From an uncultured Clostridia bacterium (GTDB lineage: Bacteria > Bacillota > Clostridia > Oscillospirales > Oscillospiraceae): DNA of 64,000 nucleotides. Below the pieces are notes generated by a model that did not search any database, was not told the origin of the DNA, and saw nothing but the letters and a program-made list of their open reading frames with translations. This document shows positions 1-8,546 of the stretch, in pieces. Numbering within the stretch: position 1 is the first letter of the stretch; each line of letters opens with the position of its first letter. The position numbers and the translations under genes are program-made. The DNA is taken from contig CAMCNO010000010.1 in the NCBI GenBank assembly GCA_945876285.1, positions 1 through 64,000 of the forward strand, read 5' to 3'.

Positions 1-1363
1 CGGAGTCCATGCAGGTGATCTGGCTCACCGCCAGGTTATGCCCGGCGATGTGGAACTCCTTGTAGTCGGTCTTCAGCATGGCGTCCACGGTCTTATCGTC
101 GCCGCAGGTGGCTGAGAAGATGGCCTTGCCCAGATCCTCCAGGGATACGTTGGCGATACGGGCCATGCGGTTTGCCATGTCGATGTCCCGCTGGGTGCAG
201 GTGGGGGACTTGAACATGACCGTGTCGGACACGATGGCGGCAGCCATCAGGCCCGCCATCTTCGCCGTGGGCATCAGGCCCTTTTCCTGGTACATTCCCG
301 CCACGATGGTGGTAGTGCTGCCCACCGGCTCGTTGCGGACGTAAATGGGGTCCTTGGTCTCAATATCCGCCAGGCGGTGGTGGTCCACGATCTCCATGAT
401 CCGAGCCTGATCCAGGCCCGGCACAGACTGTGCCTTTTCGTTGTGGTCCATGAGTATGACCCGCTTGCGGCGGGGCCGCAGCAGATGGTAGCGGGACAGG
501 GTGCCCACCACCCGCTCCTCCTCGTCCAGAATGGGATAGGAACGGAAGCGGCTCTCCAGGACTGTGTCCTGCACGTCGTCGATGTAGTCATCCAGGTGGA
601 AGCAGACCATATCCCTGGTCTTGCAGATGCTGCTGATGGGCATGGCGTGCTGGATGAGCCGCACGGCCCGGTAAGCGTCAAAGGGCGTGGAGATGATGCA
701 GGTCTTTTTCGCCATCTCGATGAACTCCTGGCTTACCTCCGCCTGACACACCAGCACGCAGTTCACCTCCAGCTCCAGCGCCCGGCGCAGCATCTCCGGC
801 TGGTCGCCGCAGACCAGGATGACGTCCCGGTCAGAGAACATCAGGTTCTCCCGCCCGGCGGGCAGGGCGATGGTCACCGTGCCGGAGACCTCCTCCCACA
901 GCTCACTTCCCTCGTTAAGGATCTGGCCCTCCAGCACGGACAGCAAATTGTACACCGGGATATTCTGGACCCGGGGGTTTCGGACAGAAGTCATATCGTA
1001 GTTCGCCACGTCACCGGCGGACAGCATTCCGTACAGGGTGCCGTCCTCGTTGGTCACAGGCATGGCGGAGACCCGATCCTTCTGCATAGCCTGCCAGGCC
1101 CGGCTGATGGTGGCGGAGGCGTCCAGGGTGGGCGGCGTATCGTAATCCAGGTCCCGCACCTGGTTGCGTACATCGGTGATGAGCATGGGCGCCTGGAAAC
1201 CGAAGCGGTCCAGCACGCTCTGGGTCTCATCGCTGACCTGGCCCAGGCGGGCGGCCTTGTACTCCCGCTGCCCCAGGGCGTTCTTCAGCGCGGCGTAGGC
1301 CATGGCGGACACGATGGAGTCTGTGTCCGGATTGCGGTGGCCGGTGATATAAACTGTATCCAT
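1..1363 (-). CDS. ppaC: Manganese-dependent inorganic diphosphatase with CBS/DRTGG insert (3' end off window)
   Basis: Family II inorganic pyrophosphatase, which hydrolyses pyrophosphate to two phosphates in the cytoplasm. The visible 454 residues start MDTVYITGHRNPDTDSI, the DHH-family first metal motif, and carry a DHH motif (EIVDHHRLADI) near residue 327. Between them lies a long insert that looks like paired CBS domains around a DRTGG domain, the nucleotide-sensing type of this enzyme known in clostridia. The ATG at 1361-1363 has an AGGAG site upstream. The C-terminal part and the stop codon lie beyond the left edge, so the gene is partial only because of the window. It has its own promoter and follows the terminator of the upstream peptidase gene. 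Confidence 0.9.
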   Translation of the reverse strand, partial: MDTVYITGHRNPDTDSIVSAMAYAALKNALGQREYKAARLGQVSDETQSVLDRFGFQAPMLITDVRNQVRDLDYDTPPTLDASATISRAWQAMQKDRVSAMPVTNEDGTLYGMLSAGDVANYDMTSVRNPRVQNIPVYNLLSVLEGQILNEGSELWEEVSGTVTIALPAGRENLMFSDRDVILVCGDQPEMLRRALELEVNCVLVCQAEVSQEFIEMAKKTCIISTPFDAYRAVRLIQHAMPISSICKTRDMVCFHLDDYIDDVQDTVLESRFRSYPILDEEERVVGTLSRYHLLRPRRKRVILMDHNEKAQSVPGLDQARIMEIVDHHRLADIETKDPIYVRNEPVGSTTTIVAGMYQEKGLMPTAKMAGLMAAAIVSDTVMFKSPTCTQRDIDMANRMARIANVSLEDLGKAIFSATCGDDKTVDAMLKTDYKEFHIAGHNLAVSQITCMDS

Positions 1364-1398
1364 AGGCGTTTCTCCTTTGCGGTGGCTTTTTCATTCAT

Positions 1399-1428
1399 AT
1401 TATGCTTCGCCGGAGGTCCCTTTGTCAA
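1399..1428 (-). promoter_or_regulatory. Promoter of the pyrophosphatase gene
   Basis: On the minus strand a TTGACA -35 (1423-1428) and a CATAAT -10 (1399-1404) are 18 bp apart, about 35 bp before the start codon. Sigma-A type by consensus; not tested. Confidence 0.6.
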
Positions 1429-1448
1429 CGTCTCCTTCCGTTGGAAAA

Positions 1449-1476
1449 GCCCGCGAAAACGATTGCTTTCGCGGGC
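1449..1476 (-). terminator. Terminator after the Xaa-Pro peptidase gene
   Basis: A perfect 10-bp GC-rich inverted repeat (1449-1458 with 1467-1476, 8-nt loop) is followed on the minus strand by TTTT. It lies just after the peptidase stop codon. Confidence 0.75.
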
Positions 1477-1491
1477 CTGCCGGAAATATTT

Positions 1492-2565
1492 TTACAGAAT
1501 CAAAAGCTCCTTCGGCGCTTTCGTGATATCCAGATAGCCGTCCTCCGTCAGCAGAATGACGTCCTCGATGCGGACGCCCAGCTTCCCCGGCAGGTAGATG
1601 CCCGGCTCGGCGGAGATGACCGCCCCCGCGGGCAGAGGCTTGTCGTTCAGCGGAGAGGCGTTTGGCGCTTCGTGAATTTCAACGCCCACGCCATGACCGA
1701 AGCTGTGGCCGAAATAGTCTCCGTACCCGGCGGCGTCGATGACCGCCCGGGCGGCGCCGTCCACCTCCCGGCCGGTGACTCCCGCCTTGGCGGCGGCGAT
1801 GCCGGCTTTCTGGGCGGACAGGACCGTGTTGTAGACCGCCTGCATCTCCTCGGTGGCAAAGCCCACCGCCACGGTGCGGGTCATATCGGAGCAATAGCCC
1901 TGATAGACGCAGCCGAAATCCATGGTGACGAACTCGCCCCGCTGAATGATCCGCTCCGACGGAACGCCGTGGGGGAGGCTGCCGTTGGGGCCGGACACCA
2001 CGATGGGGTCAAAGGACATGTCCGACGCGCCGTAGTGGAGCATGAGATATTGCAGGCGGGCGGCGATCTCCTTTTCCGTGACGCCGGGCCGGATCTCCTC
2101 CAGGATGTCCGTCAGCGCCCGCTCCGCGATGCGCTGGGCAGCCACCATGGCCTCTATCTCCTCATCGTCCTTTACCATCCGCAGGTCCCACAGGAGCTGC
2201 GTTGCGGGCACAAGGTCGCAGGACAGGGCCTTGTGGTAGCGCTCGTAGTCCTGGACGGTCATGTAGGCGTCCTCAAAGCCCACCCGGCGGAGCTGCTCGT
2301 CCCCGACGACTTCCTGGATGAGGGCAGCATAGCCCCGCCCCCGGCCGATCTCCCGCAGTTGGGCGCCCTGCACATACCGGGCCGCGGCCTCCGTATACCG
2401 GGAGTCGGTAAAGTAGTAGGCCCGCTTCCGGGTCACCAAGGCCACGCCGTCAGTCCCGGCAGAGTGAAAGCCGGAACCGTAAAAGCGGTTGGCCTCCCCG
2501 GTCAGCAGGATGGCATCCAACCCATTGCTCTCCAGGCGGGCCGCAATTTTCTGAAAATGATTCAC
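1492..2565 (-). CDS. pepP: Xaa-Pro aminopeptidase (M24B)
   Basis: Cytoplasmic metallopeptidase that removes N-terminal residues preceding proline, important for using proline-rich peptides. The 357-residue protein has the creatinase-type N-terminal domain (about 1-125) and the pita-bread catalytic domain. All five metal ligands of the family are visible: Asp216 (MDFG), Asp227 (CSDMTRT), His291 (GHGVG), Glu320 (AEPGIY) and Glu334 (RIEDV). The start is GTG, 15 bp after the pyrG stop, with AAGGA upstream; the ATG slightly further up is out of frame. It is probably cotranscribed with pyrG and ends at a strong hairpin. Confidence 0.93.
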   Translation of the reverse strand: MNHFQKIAARLESNGLDAILLTGEANRFYGSGFHSAGTDGVALVTRKRAYYFTDSRYTEAAARYVQGAQLREIGRGRGYAALIQEVVGDEQLRRVGFEDAYMTVQDYERYHKALSCDLVPATQLLWDLRMVKDDEEIEAMVAAQRIAERALTDILEEIRPGVTEKEIAARLQYLMLHYGASDMSFDPIVVSGPNGSLPHGVPSERIIQRGEFVTMDFGCVYQGYCSDMTRTVAVGFATEEMQAVYNTVLSAQKAGIAAAKAGVTGREVDGAARAVIDAAGYGDYFGHSFGHGVGVEIHEAPNASPLNDKPLPAGAVISAEPGIYLPGKLGVRIEDVILLTEDGYLDITKAPKELLIL

Positions 2566-2580
2566 TGAAACATCCTTTCC

Positions 2581-4185
2581 TTACGCTTCGGCCTTTTCCA
2601 CGGCAGCTTTCACAAAGCCGTAGAACAGAGGATGAGGCCGGTCCGGTCTGCTCTTGAACTCCGGATGGAACTGGGCGCCCACGAACCAGGGGTGGTCGGG
2701 GAGTTCCACGATCTCCACCAGGTGGCCGTTGGGAGACAGGCCCGCCAGGACCATGCCCGCGTCCTGCATGGCCTCCCGGTAGTCGTTGTTGAACTCAAAG
2801 CGGTGGCGGTGGCGCTCGGAGATCTCCGCCGCACCGTACAACTCCCGGCTGTGGGTACCCGCGGTCAGCACGCAGGGGTATTTGCCCAGCCGCATGGTGC
2901 CGCCCTTCTCTGTCACGTTCACCTGGTCGGGCATCAGGTCGATGACCGGGTGCTTCGTCGTCTCAGAGAACTCAGAGGAGGTGGCGTCCTCCCAGCCCAG
3001 AACGTGGCGGGCGAACTCAATGACCGCCATCTGCATACCCAGGCAGATGCCAAAGTAGGGGATCTTATTCTCCCGGGCGTACTTTACGGCGGAGATCATG
3101 CCCTCGATGCCCCGGTCGCCGAAGCCGCCGGGCACCAGGATACCGGTGCAGCCTGCCAGTTTTTCCGCCACATTGGCGTCATTCACATCCTCGGAATTGA
3201 CCCATTCAATGTCCACGATGGCATCGTTGGCGGTACCGGCGTGGTTCAGCGACTCCACCACGGAGAGATAGGCGTCGTGGAGCTGGGTGTACTTGCCCAC
3301 CAGGGCAATGCGTACCTTCTTGTGGGCGGCCTTCTCCCGCTTCACCATGGCGCTCCACTCCCGCAGATCCGGCTGGTGGGTGATGAGGCCCAGCTTACGG
3401 CAAACCACCTCGTCCAGGCCCTCCTTGGCCATCAGCAGAGGCACCTCGTACAGCGTCTCCGCCGTGGCGTTCTGGATGACGCAGTCCGGCTCCACGTTGC
3501 AGAACAGGGCGATCTTCTTTCGAATGTCCTCGGTGATGGGCGTGTCGCAGCGGCACACAAGGATATCCGGCTGGATGCCCAGGGACAGCAGCTCCTTGAC
3601 GGAGTGCTGGGTGGGCTTGGACTTCAGCTCGCCGGAACCGGGGATCTGGACGATGAGGGGCACATGGATGAACACCACATCGCCGTGGGGCCGCTCGGAC
3701 GCCACCTGGCGGATGGCCTCCAGGAAGGGCTGGCTCTCAATGTCGCCCACGGTACCGCCGATCTCACTGATGACTACGTCCACATCGTCGGAGGCCATGG
3801 CGTAGATGCGGCTCTTGATCTCATTGGTGATGTGGGGGATGATCTGGACGGTGGCGCCCAGGTAGTCGCCCCGGCGCTCCCGGTTCAGCACGGACCAGTA
3901 GATCTTGCCGGAGGAGACGGAGGAATTGCCGCTGAGGTCCTCATCCACGAAGCGCTCATAGTGGCCCAGGTCCAGGTCGGTCTCAGCGCCGTCCTCGGTG
4001 ACGAACACCTCGCCGTGCTGGTAGGGGCTCATGGTGCCGGGGTCCACGTTGATATATGGGTCGAACTTCTGGTTGCGCACCCGGACGCCCCGCTGCTTCA
4101 GCAGCCGTCCCAGGGACGCCGCGCAGATGCCTTTGCCCAGGCCGGACACCACACCGCCGGTCACGAATACGAATTTTGTTGACAT
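2581..4185 (-). CDS. pyrG: CTP synthase
   Basis: Makes CTP from UTP, ATP and glutamine, the last step of pyrimidine nucleotide synthesis. The 534-residue length is normal. The synthetase domain begins [19 protein letters not shown] with its P-loop, followed by the class-I glutamine amidotransferase domain with nucleophile Cys380 (GICLGMQ) and the HPEF catalytic His/Glu near the C-terminus. An in-frame open stretch continues 78 codons upstream, but homology begins at the ATG at 4183-4185, which has a GAGAGGA-type site. The upstream part is a structured leader, so control by transcription attenuation is likely (inference). Confidence 0.97.
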   Translation of the reverse strand: MSTKFVFVTGGVVSGLGKGICAASLGRLLKQRGVRVRNQKFDPYINVDPGTMSPYQHGEVFVTEDGAETDLDLGHYERFVDEDLSGNSSVSSGKIYWSVLNRERRGDYLGATVQIIPHITNEIKSRIYAMASDDVDVVISEIGGTVGDIESQPFLEAIRQVASERPHGDVVFIHVPLIVQIPGSGELKSKPTQHSVKELLSLGIQPDILVCRCDTPITEDIRKKIALFCNVEPDCVIQNATAETLYEVPLLMAKEGLDEVVCRKLGLITHQPDLREWSAMVKREKAAHKKVRIALVGKYTQLHDAYLSVVESLNHAGTANDAIVDIEWVNSEDVNDANVAEKLAGCTGILVPGGFGDRGIEGMISAVKYARENKIPYFGICLGMQMAVIEFARHVLGWEDATSSEFSETTKHPVIDLMPDQVNVTEKGGTMRLGKYPCVLTAGTHSRELYGAAEISERHRHRFEFNNDYREAMQDAGMVLAGLSPNGHLVEIVELPDHPWFVGAQFHPEFKSRPDRPHPLFYGFVKAAVEKAEA

Positions 4186-4437
4186 TCCTCTCACCTTACC
4201 TTTTCTATATGTTCCACACAACAGTTTTGCCGGAAATGGAATTTGTACGCGCAAAACGGACAAACCGGTTCCATTTTGAAAAACAAAAAACACCGCCGGA
4301 CCATTTTTGCGGCTAAAAATCCCAGTCTCTTTCGGGACTTTCAGCTGCGATCCGCGGTGTCGCTCGTCTGTTCGATTGTCGCTTTGCGGCTCAGGCCGCA
4401 AACCGCCGCCTAAAAGCATACCAAAAAATACTTTTCC
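4186..4437 (-). promoter_or_regulatory. Structured 5' leader of pyrG, possible attenuator
   Basis: About 250 nt lie between the promoter and the pyrG start. The RNA contains a perfect 8-bp stem with a 4-nt loop (4383-4402). A second hairpin at 4322-4342 can form either AGTC/GACT or TCCC/GGGA followed by TTTTT; the two are mutually exclusive. A long-range pairing of ACACCGC (4354-4360) with GCGGTGT (4290-4296) ends directly at TTTTTGTTTTT. It lacks the G-run at +1 used in Bacillus pyrG reiterative attenuation, and no T-box hallmark sequence is complete. The AGTCC...GACT loop is only loosely like a PyrR-binding hairpin. Confidence 0.45.
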
Positions 4438-4466
4438 ACTATAACACCCCGCTTTTCCGTTGTCAA
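4438..4466 (-). promoter_or_regulatory. pyrG promoter
   Basis: Minus strand TTGACA (4461-4466), 17-bp spacer, TATAGT (4438-4443). A near-consensus sigma-A promoter. Confidence 0.8.
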
Positions 4467-4613
4467 CGGGATATTTTTCCGCCGTTCAGATCCCTTTGCC
4501 GCATTTTACCAAAGGGCGGAAATTTCCTGTCTGTAAGCCTTTTTCTGCCTTATTTCACGCTTCCTCTGTATGTCCCATTGATTTTGCCCCGGTTATTTTG
4601 TAGAAAATGACGG

Positions 4614-4642
4614 TTGACTTTATCCCTTTAAAGCTATATACT
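4614..4642 (+). promoter_or_regulatory. Promoter of the TrpXYZ-like ABC importer
   Basis: TTGACT (4614-4619), 17-bp spacer, TATACT (4637-4642); predicted start about 55 nt before the lipoprotein ATG. The short leader leaves no room for a T-box. Confidence 0.75.
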
Positions 4643-4704
4643 GCAAAAGTACATTAACCGGACGGCAGAACGCTGACCTGCCCGGAATGAAGGAGATCAT
4701 TGTG

Positions 4705-5715
4705 ATGAAAAAGAAGTTACTTGCTTTTGCTCTGGCCGGTATGATGGTCCTGAGCCTGGCCGCCTGCGGCGGCGCCAAGGAAACCCCCGCCCCCGCTGAG
4801 ACTCCCGCCAAGACCGAGGAGCCTGCTGCTCCCGCCGCTGAGACCTACAAGGTCGGCATCTGCCAGCTGGCCCCCCACCCCGCTCTGGACGCCGCAACCC
4901 AGGGCTTCATCGACGCTCTGAACGAGGCCCTGCCCGGCCAGGTGGAATTCGACAACCGGAACGCCGCCGGTGAAAGCGCCACCTGCGCCACCATTGTCAA
5001 CGGCTTCGTGTCCGCCGATGTGGACCTGATCATGGCCAACGCCACCCCCGCCCTGCAGGCTGCCGTGGCCGCCACCAGCGACATCCCCGTCCTGGGCACC
5101 TCCGTCACCGAGTACGGCGTGGCCCTGGGCATCAAGGAATTTAACGGCACTGTGGGCACCAACGTGTCCGGCACCTCCGACCTAGCTCCTCTGGACCAGC
5201 AGGCCGCTATGGTGAAGGAATGGTTCCCCGAGGCCAAGACCGTTGGCCTGCTGTACTGCTCCGCCGAGGCCAACAGCCAGTATCAGGTGGACACTGTCCA
5301 GGCTGAGCTGGAGAAGCTGGGCCTGACCTGCACCCAGTATCCCTTCTCTGACACCAACGACATGGCTTCCGTGGCCCAGAGCGCCGTTGATAACAGCGAC
5401 GTGCTGTATGTCCCCACCGACAACACCTGCGCCAATAACGCCGGTATCATCGACAACATCGCCCGTCCCTCCGGCGTGCCCATCATCGCCGGCGAGGAAG
5501 GCATCTGCGGCGGCTGCGGCGTGGCCACGTTGTCCATCAGCTACTATGACCTGGGCGTTGCCACCGGCAAGATGGCAGCCAAGATTCTGACCGGCGAGGC
5601 CGACGTCGCCTCCATGCCCATCGAGTACGCTCCCCAGTTCACCAAGAAGTACAACGAGACCATCTGCACCGATCTGGGCTTGACCGTTCCCGAGGGCTAC
5701 GAGGCCATCGGCTAA
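4705..5715 (+). CDS. ABC transporter substrate-binding lipoprotein (TrpX-like, PF04392 type)
   Basis: Extracellular ligand-binding lipoprotein of a three-gene importer. The 336-residue protein starts MKKKLLAFALAGMM with a lipobox LAAC (Cys21), then a short Pro/Glu/Ala linker (about 24-42) and a two-lobed periplasmic-binding fold of the PF04392 class used by TrpXYZ-like systems. The start chosen is the ATG at 4705, which has AAGGAG 9 bp upstream; the ATG at 4687 overlaps that site. The next genes encode the matching permease and ATPase. The ligand cannot be read from sequence; tryptophan or another aromatic compound is suggested only by family resemblance. Confidence 0.88.
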   Translation: MKKKLLAFALAGMMVLSLAACGGAKETPAPAETPAKTEEPAAPAAETYKVGICQLAPHPALDAATQGFIDALNEALPGQVEFDNRNAAGESATCATIVNGFVSADVDLIMANATPALQAAVAATSDIPVLGTSVTEYGVALGIKEFNGTVGTNVSGTSDLAPLDQQAAMVKEWFPEAKTVGLLYCSAEANSQYQVDTVQAELEKLGLTCTQYPFSDTNDMASVAQSAVDNSDVLYVPTDNTCANNAGIIDNIARPSGVPIIAGEEGICGGCGVATLSISYYDLGVATGKMAAKILTGEADVASMPIEYAPQFTKKYNETICTDLGLTVPEGYEAIG

Positions 5716-5745
5716 TTCCTGCGAAACAGCGCAAAAACAGGCAAA

Positions 5746-5780
5746 AATCAGCGGAAAAGGGCTTCCCTTTTCCGCTGATT
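5746..5780 (+). other. Perfect intercistronic hairpin between binding protein and permease
   Basis: A perfect 16-bp inverted repeat (5746-5761 with 5765-5780) with a 3-nt loop and no following T-run. Hairpins here often stabilise the 5' message or partly terminate it, so that more binding protein than permease is made; that role is inference. Confidence 0.6.
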
Positions 5781-5839
5781 CACGCTATACTAATGAAGTC
5801 TATTGACTTTTATCACCTGAACAGGGGGAACACGCAATC

Positions 5840-6796
5840 ATGCTGAATTTCATCAACGCGCTGCCGGGCGCCATATCCCAGGGCCTGATCTGGGGCATCA
5901 TGGCGATCGGCGTCTACATCACTTACAAAATTCTGGACATTGCCGACCTGACGGTGGACGGCTCCTTCTGCACCGGCGCCGCGGTGTTCGTGGTGCTGTA
6001 TACCGGCGGGACCAACCTGTGGATCGCCATGCTGGCCTCCCTGCTGGCGGGTATGCTGGCAGGTCTGGTCACCGGTATCCTGCACACCTTCTGCGGCATC
6101 CCGGCCATTTTGTCCGGTATTCTGACCCAGTTGGGCCTGTGGTCCATCAACATGGCCATCATGGGCATGAAGGCCACCGTTGCCATCAATGTCTCCACGC
6201 CGGAGCTGCTGGACAAGCTGCTGGTCTCCCTTCGATTCGTGAAGGACGTGGCCAACGGCACTCGTCCCTTCTACCGTCATCCCATCCTGGTGGTGGGCAT
6301 CTTTACCGCAATTCTGATTTTGGTCCTGTACTGGTTCTTCGGCACGGAGCTGGGCTGCTCCCTGCGGGCCACCGGCTCCAACCAGAACATGGCCCGTGCC
6401 CAGGGCATCAACACCGACTTCTGCAAGGTGCTGGGCCTGATGATCTCCAACGGTCTGGTGTCCCTGTCCGGCGCTCTGCTGGCTCAGTACAACAGCGCCA
6501 GCGAGATCAACATGGGCCGCGGCGCCATTGTCATCGGCCTGGCTGCTGTCATCATCGGCGAGGTGGGTTTCTCCAAGCTGTTCCACAACTTCGGTTTGAA
6601 GCTGCTCAGCGTTTCCATCGGCGCCATCATCTACTACATCGTCATCCAGGCAGTTCTGGCTATGGGCCTGAATCCCAACTACCTGAAGCTTCTGTCCGCC
6701 GTGGTGGTGGCCATCTTCCTGTCCATCCCCTACTGGAAAAACAAGTATATCCGCGCCAGCGTGAAAACCACAAAGGGGGTATCCACCAATGCTTGA
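5840..6796 (+). CDS. ABC transporter permease (COG4120-type)
   Basis: Membrane subunit of the importer with the lipoprotein encoded just upstream. The 318 residues are mostly hydrophobic, with about eight predicted membrane segments beginning at ISQGLIWGIMAIGVYITYKI, and the branched-chain-permease-like fold typical of TrpY-class subunits. The cytoplasmic coupling region around LRATGSNQNMARAQGINTD resembles the EAA loop of this family. The ATG at 5840 follows AGGGGGAA. Its end overlaps the ATPase gene by 8 bp, indicating translational coupling. Confidence 0.9.
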   Translation: MLNFINALPGAISQGLIWGIMAIGVYITYKILDIADLTVDGSFCTGAAVFVVLYTGGTNLWIAMLASLLAGMLAGLVTGILHTFCGIPAILSGILTQLGLWSINMAIMGMKATVAINVSTPELLDKLLVSLRFVKDVANGTRPFYRHPILVVGIFTAILILVLYWFFGTELGCSLRATGSNQNMARAQGINTDFCKVLGLMISNGLVSLSGALLAQYNSASEINMGRGAIVIGLAAVIIGEVGFSKLFHNFGLKLLSVSIGAIIYYIVIQAVLAMGLNPNYLKLLSAVVVAIFLSIPYWKNKYIRASVKTTKGVSTNA

Positions 6797-7583
6797 AATC
6801 AAAGAGATCTGGAAGACCTTCAACGCCGGGACGGTCAACGAAAAGCAGGCCCTTCGGGGCGTCAGCCTGACCCTGAATGACGGCGACTTCTGCACCGTCA
6901 TCGGCGGCAACGGCGCGGGTAAGTCCACCATGCTCAACGCCGTGGCGGGCACCTTCCCCGTGGACGCCGGCACCATCTCCATCGGCGGCACCGATGTGAC
7001 CCACCTGCCGGAGTTCAAGCGGGCCAAATTCATCGGCCGCGTGTTTCAGGATCCCATGATGGGCACCGCTCCCACCATGCAAATCATTGAAAATCTGGCA
7101 CTGGCGGCCCGCCGGGGCCAAAGCCGGGGCCTGAAGTGGGGTATCACCAAAGCGGAAAAGGAGCAGTATCAGGAGATGCTCCACGGCCTGGATCTGGGTC
7201 TGGAGGACCGCCTCACCAGCAAGGTGGGCCTGCTGTCCGGCGGCCAGCGCCAGGCGCTGACGCTGCTGATGGCCTCCCTGCAGAAGCCCAAGCTGCTGCT
7301 GCTGGACGAGCACACCGCCGCTCTGGATCCCAAGACCGCCGCCAAGGTCCTGGAGCTGTCTGACCGCATTGTGGCAGAAAACCACCTGACCACCATGATG
7401 GTCACCCACAACATGAAGGACGCCATCGCCCACGGCAACCGGCTCATCATGATGTATGACGGCCGCATCGTCATCGACGTCTCCGGCGAGGAGAAGAAGA
7501 AGCTGACCGTCCCCCAGCTGCTGGAGCTGTTCAGCAAGGTCAGCGGCTCTGATGAAGCTGACGACAAGCTGTTGCTTTCCTGA
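6789..7583 (+). CDS. ABC transporter ATP-binding protein (COG1101-type)
   Basis: Cytoplasmic ATPase that powers the importer. The 264-residue protein carries a Walker A (GGNGAGKST, about residue 38-46), the ABC signature LLSGGQRQ, Walker B plus catalytic Glu (LLLLDEHTAALD) and the switch His (MVTHNM). It starts inside the permease gene, 8 bp before its stop, and ends at a stem-loop. Together the three genes form a complete importer: binding protein, permease (acting as homodimer) and ATPase. Confidence 0.94.
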   Translation: MLEIKEIWKTFNAGTVNEKQALRGVSLTLNDGDFCTVIGGNGAGKSTMLNAVAGTFPVDAGTISIGGTDVTHLPEFKRAKFIGRVFQDPMMGTAPTMQIIENLALAARRGQSRGLKWGITKAEKEQYQEMLHGLDLGLEDRLTSKVGLLSGGQRQALTLLMASLQKPKLLLLDEHTAALDPKTAAKVLELSDRIVAENHLTTMMVTHNMKDAIAHGNRLIMMYDGRIVIDVSGEEKKKLTVPQLLELFSKVSGSDEADDKLLLS

Positions 7584-7592
7584 AAAGCACTT

Positions 7593-7620
7593 ACGGCGGA
7601 CAGGTCTCTCTGTCCGCCGT
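7593..7620 (+). terminator. Terminator after the TrpXYZ-like importer
   Basis: An 11-bp perfect GC-rich stem (7593-7603 with 7610-7620, 6-nt loop), followed by the T-rich TCTCATTCT. The T-run is weak, so some readthrough into the hydrolase gene is possible. Confidence 0.6.
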
Positions 7621-7649
7621 TCTCATTCTGACTGAGAGGAGATTTCCCC

Positions 7650-8501
7650 ATGAAACTCGTTACCTATCTCTATGACGGCAAGGAGGCCGTGGGCGTCCTG
7701 AGCGAGGACGGCGTCGTTGTCCATCCCCTGCCCTTTGCTGACATGAACACCCTCATTGAAGCCCCCCGGGAGCAGCTGCTTGCCGCCGCGGAAGCGGCGC
7801 AGGACGCCCTGCCCCTGTCCGCCGTCACGCTACTGGCGCCCATCCCCCTGCCCCGTCAGGATATCATCTGCCTTGGCATGAACTACCGGGACCACCTGAC
7901 CGAGGCGGCCAACTATGACAGCGCTTTCGCCAAGGAGCGGCCCGTCACCGTGTACTTTTCCAAGCGGGTCAGCCAGGCCGTGGCGCCGGAGGGCTTCATT
8001 GAGTGCCACGCTGGTCTTACAAAGCGGCTGGACTACGAGAATGAGCTGGCCGTCATCATCGGGAAGACCGTCCGGGACGTGAAGGCCGCCGACGCGGCGG
8101 ACTATATCTTCGGCTACACCATCGTCAACGACGTGTCCGCCCGGGAGGTCCAGACCTCCCACAAGCAGTTCTACTTCGGCAAGAGTCTGGACGGCTTCAC
8201 CCCCATGGGCCCCTGCATCACCACGGCGGACGAGATCGCCTTCCCCCCCGCGCTGACGCTGACCACCCGGGTCAACGGCGAGCTGCGGCAGAACTCCAAC
8301 ACGGAGCTGCTTCTCAACAGTATCGCCGAGATCATCGAGGAGCTGTCCTCCGGTATGACGCTGCTGCCGGGCACTATCATCGCCACCGGCACCCCCGCTG
8401 GCGTGGGCATGGGCTTCGACCCGCCCAAATTCCTGAAGCCCGGCGATGTAGTAGAGTGCTCCATTGAGGGCATCGGCACCCTGCGGAACACCGTGCGCTG
8501 A
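7650..8501 (+). CDS. Fumarylacetoacetate hydrolase family protein
   Basis: Member of the FAH superfamily (283 residues): Mg/Mn-dependent enzymes that cleave or decarboxylate 2-oxo acids such as acylpyruvates or oxaloacetate. Visible signatures are NYRDH near residue 76, the metal-binding Glu region RLDYENELAVIIGK, NDVSAREVQ, GKSLDGFTPMGP and the C-terminal GTIIATGTPAGVGMG. The length fits the single-domain acylpyruvase/oxaloacetate-decarboxylase type rather than true FAH. The start ATG follows GAGAGGAG. No neighbour fixes its substrate; it ends at a shared terminator facing degV. Confidence 0.9.
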   Translation: MKLVTYLYDGKEAVGVLSEDGVVVHPLPFADMNTLIEAPREQLLAAAEAAQDALPLSAVTLLAPIPLPRQDIICLGMNYRDHLTEAANYDSAFAKERPVTVYFSKRVSQAVAPEGFIECHAGLTKRLDYENELAVIIGKTVRDVKAADAADYIFGYTIVNDVSAREVQTSHKQFYFGKSLDGFTPMGPCITTADEIAFPPALTLTTRVNGELRQNSNTELLLNSIAEIIEELSSGMTLLPGTIIATGTPAGVGMGFDPPKFLKPGDVVECSIEGIGTLRNTVR

Positions 8502-8505
8502 CGAA

Positions 8506-8539
8506 AAAACACCCAGCGGCTGTCGCCGTTGGGTGTTTT
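8506..8539. terminator. Bidirectional terminator between FAH-family gene and degV
   Basis: A 15-bp stem (8506-8520 with 8525-8539, one G-T pair) has an A-run on one side and a T-run on the other, so it can serve both converging genes. Confidence 0.85.
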
Positions 8540-8546
8540 CATATGC

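Noticed and set aside
4186-4437. T-box leader before pyrG
   Set aside because: An ACACCGCGG stretch recalls the antiterminator, but the AGGGTGG-ACCGCG motif and stem-I elements are not complete, and CTP synthase is not an amino-acid gene.
4614-4704. Trp-responsive T-box for the TrpXYZ-like importer
   Set aside because: The leader after the promoter is only about 55 nt, far too short.
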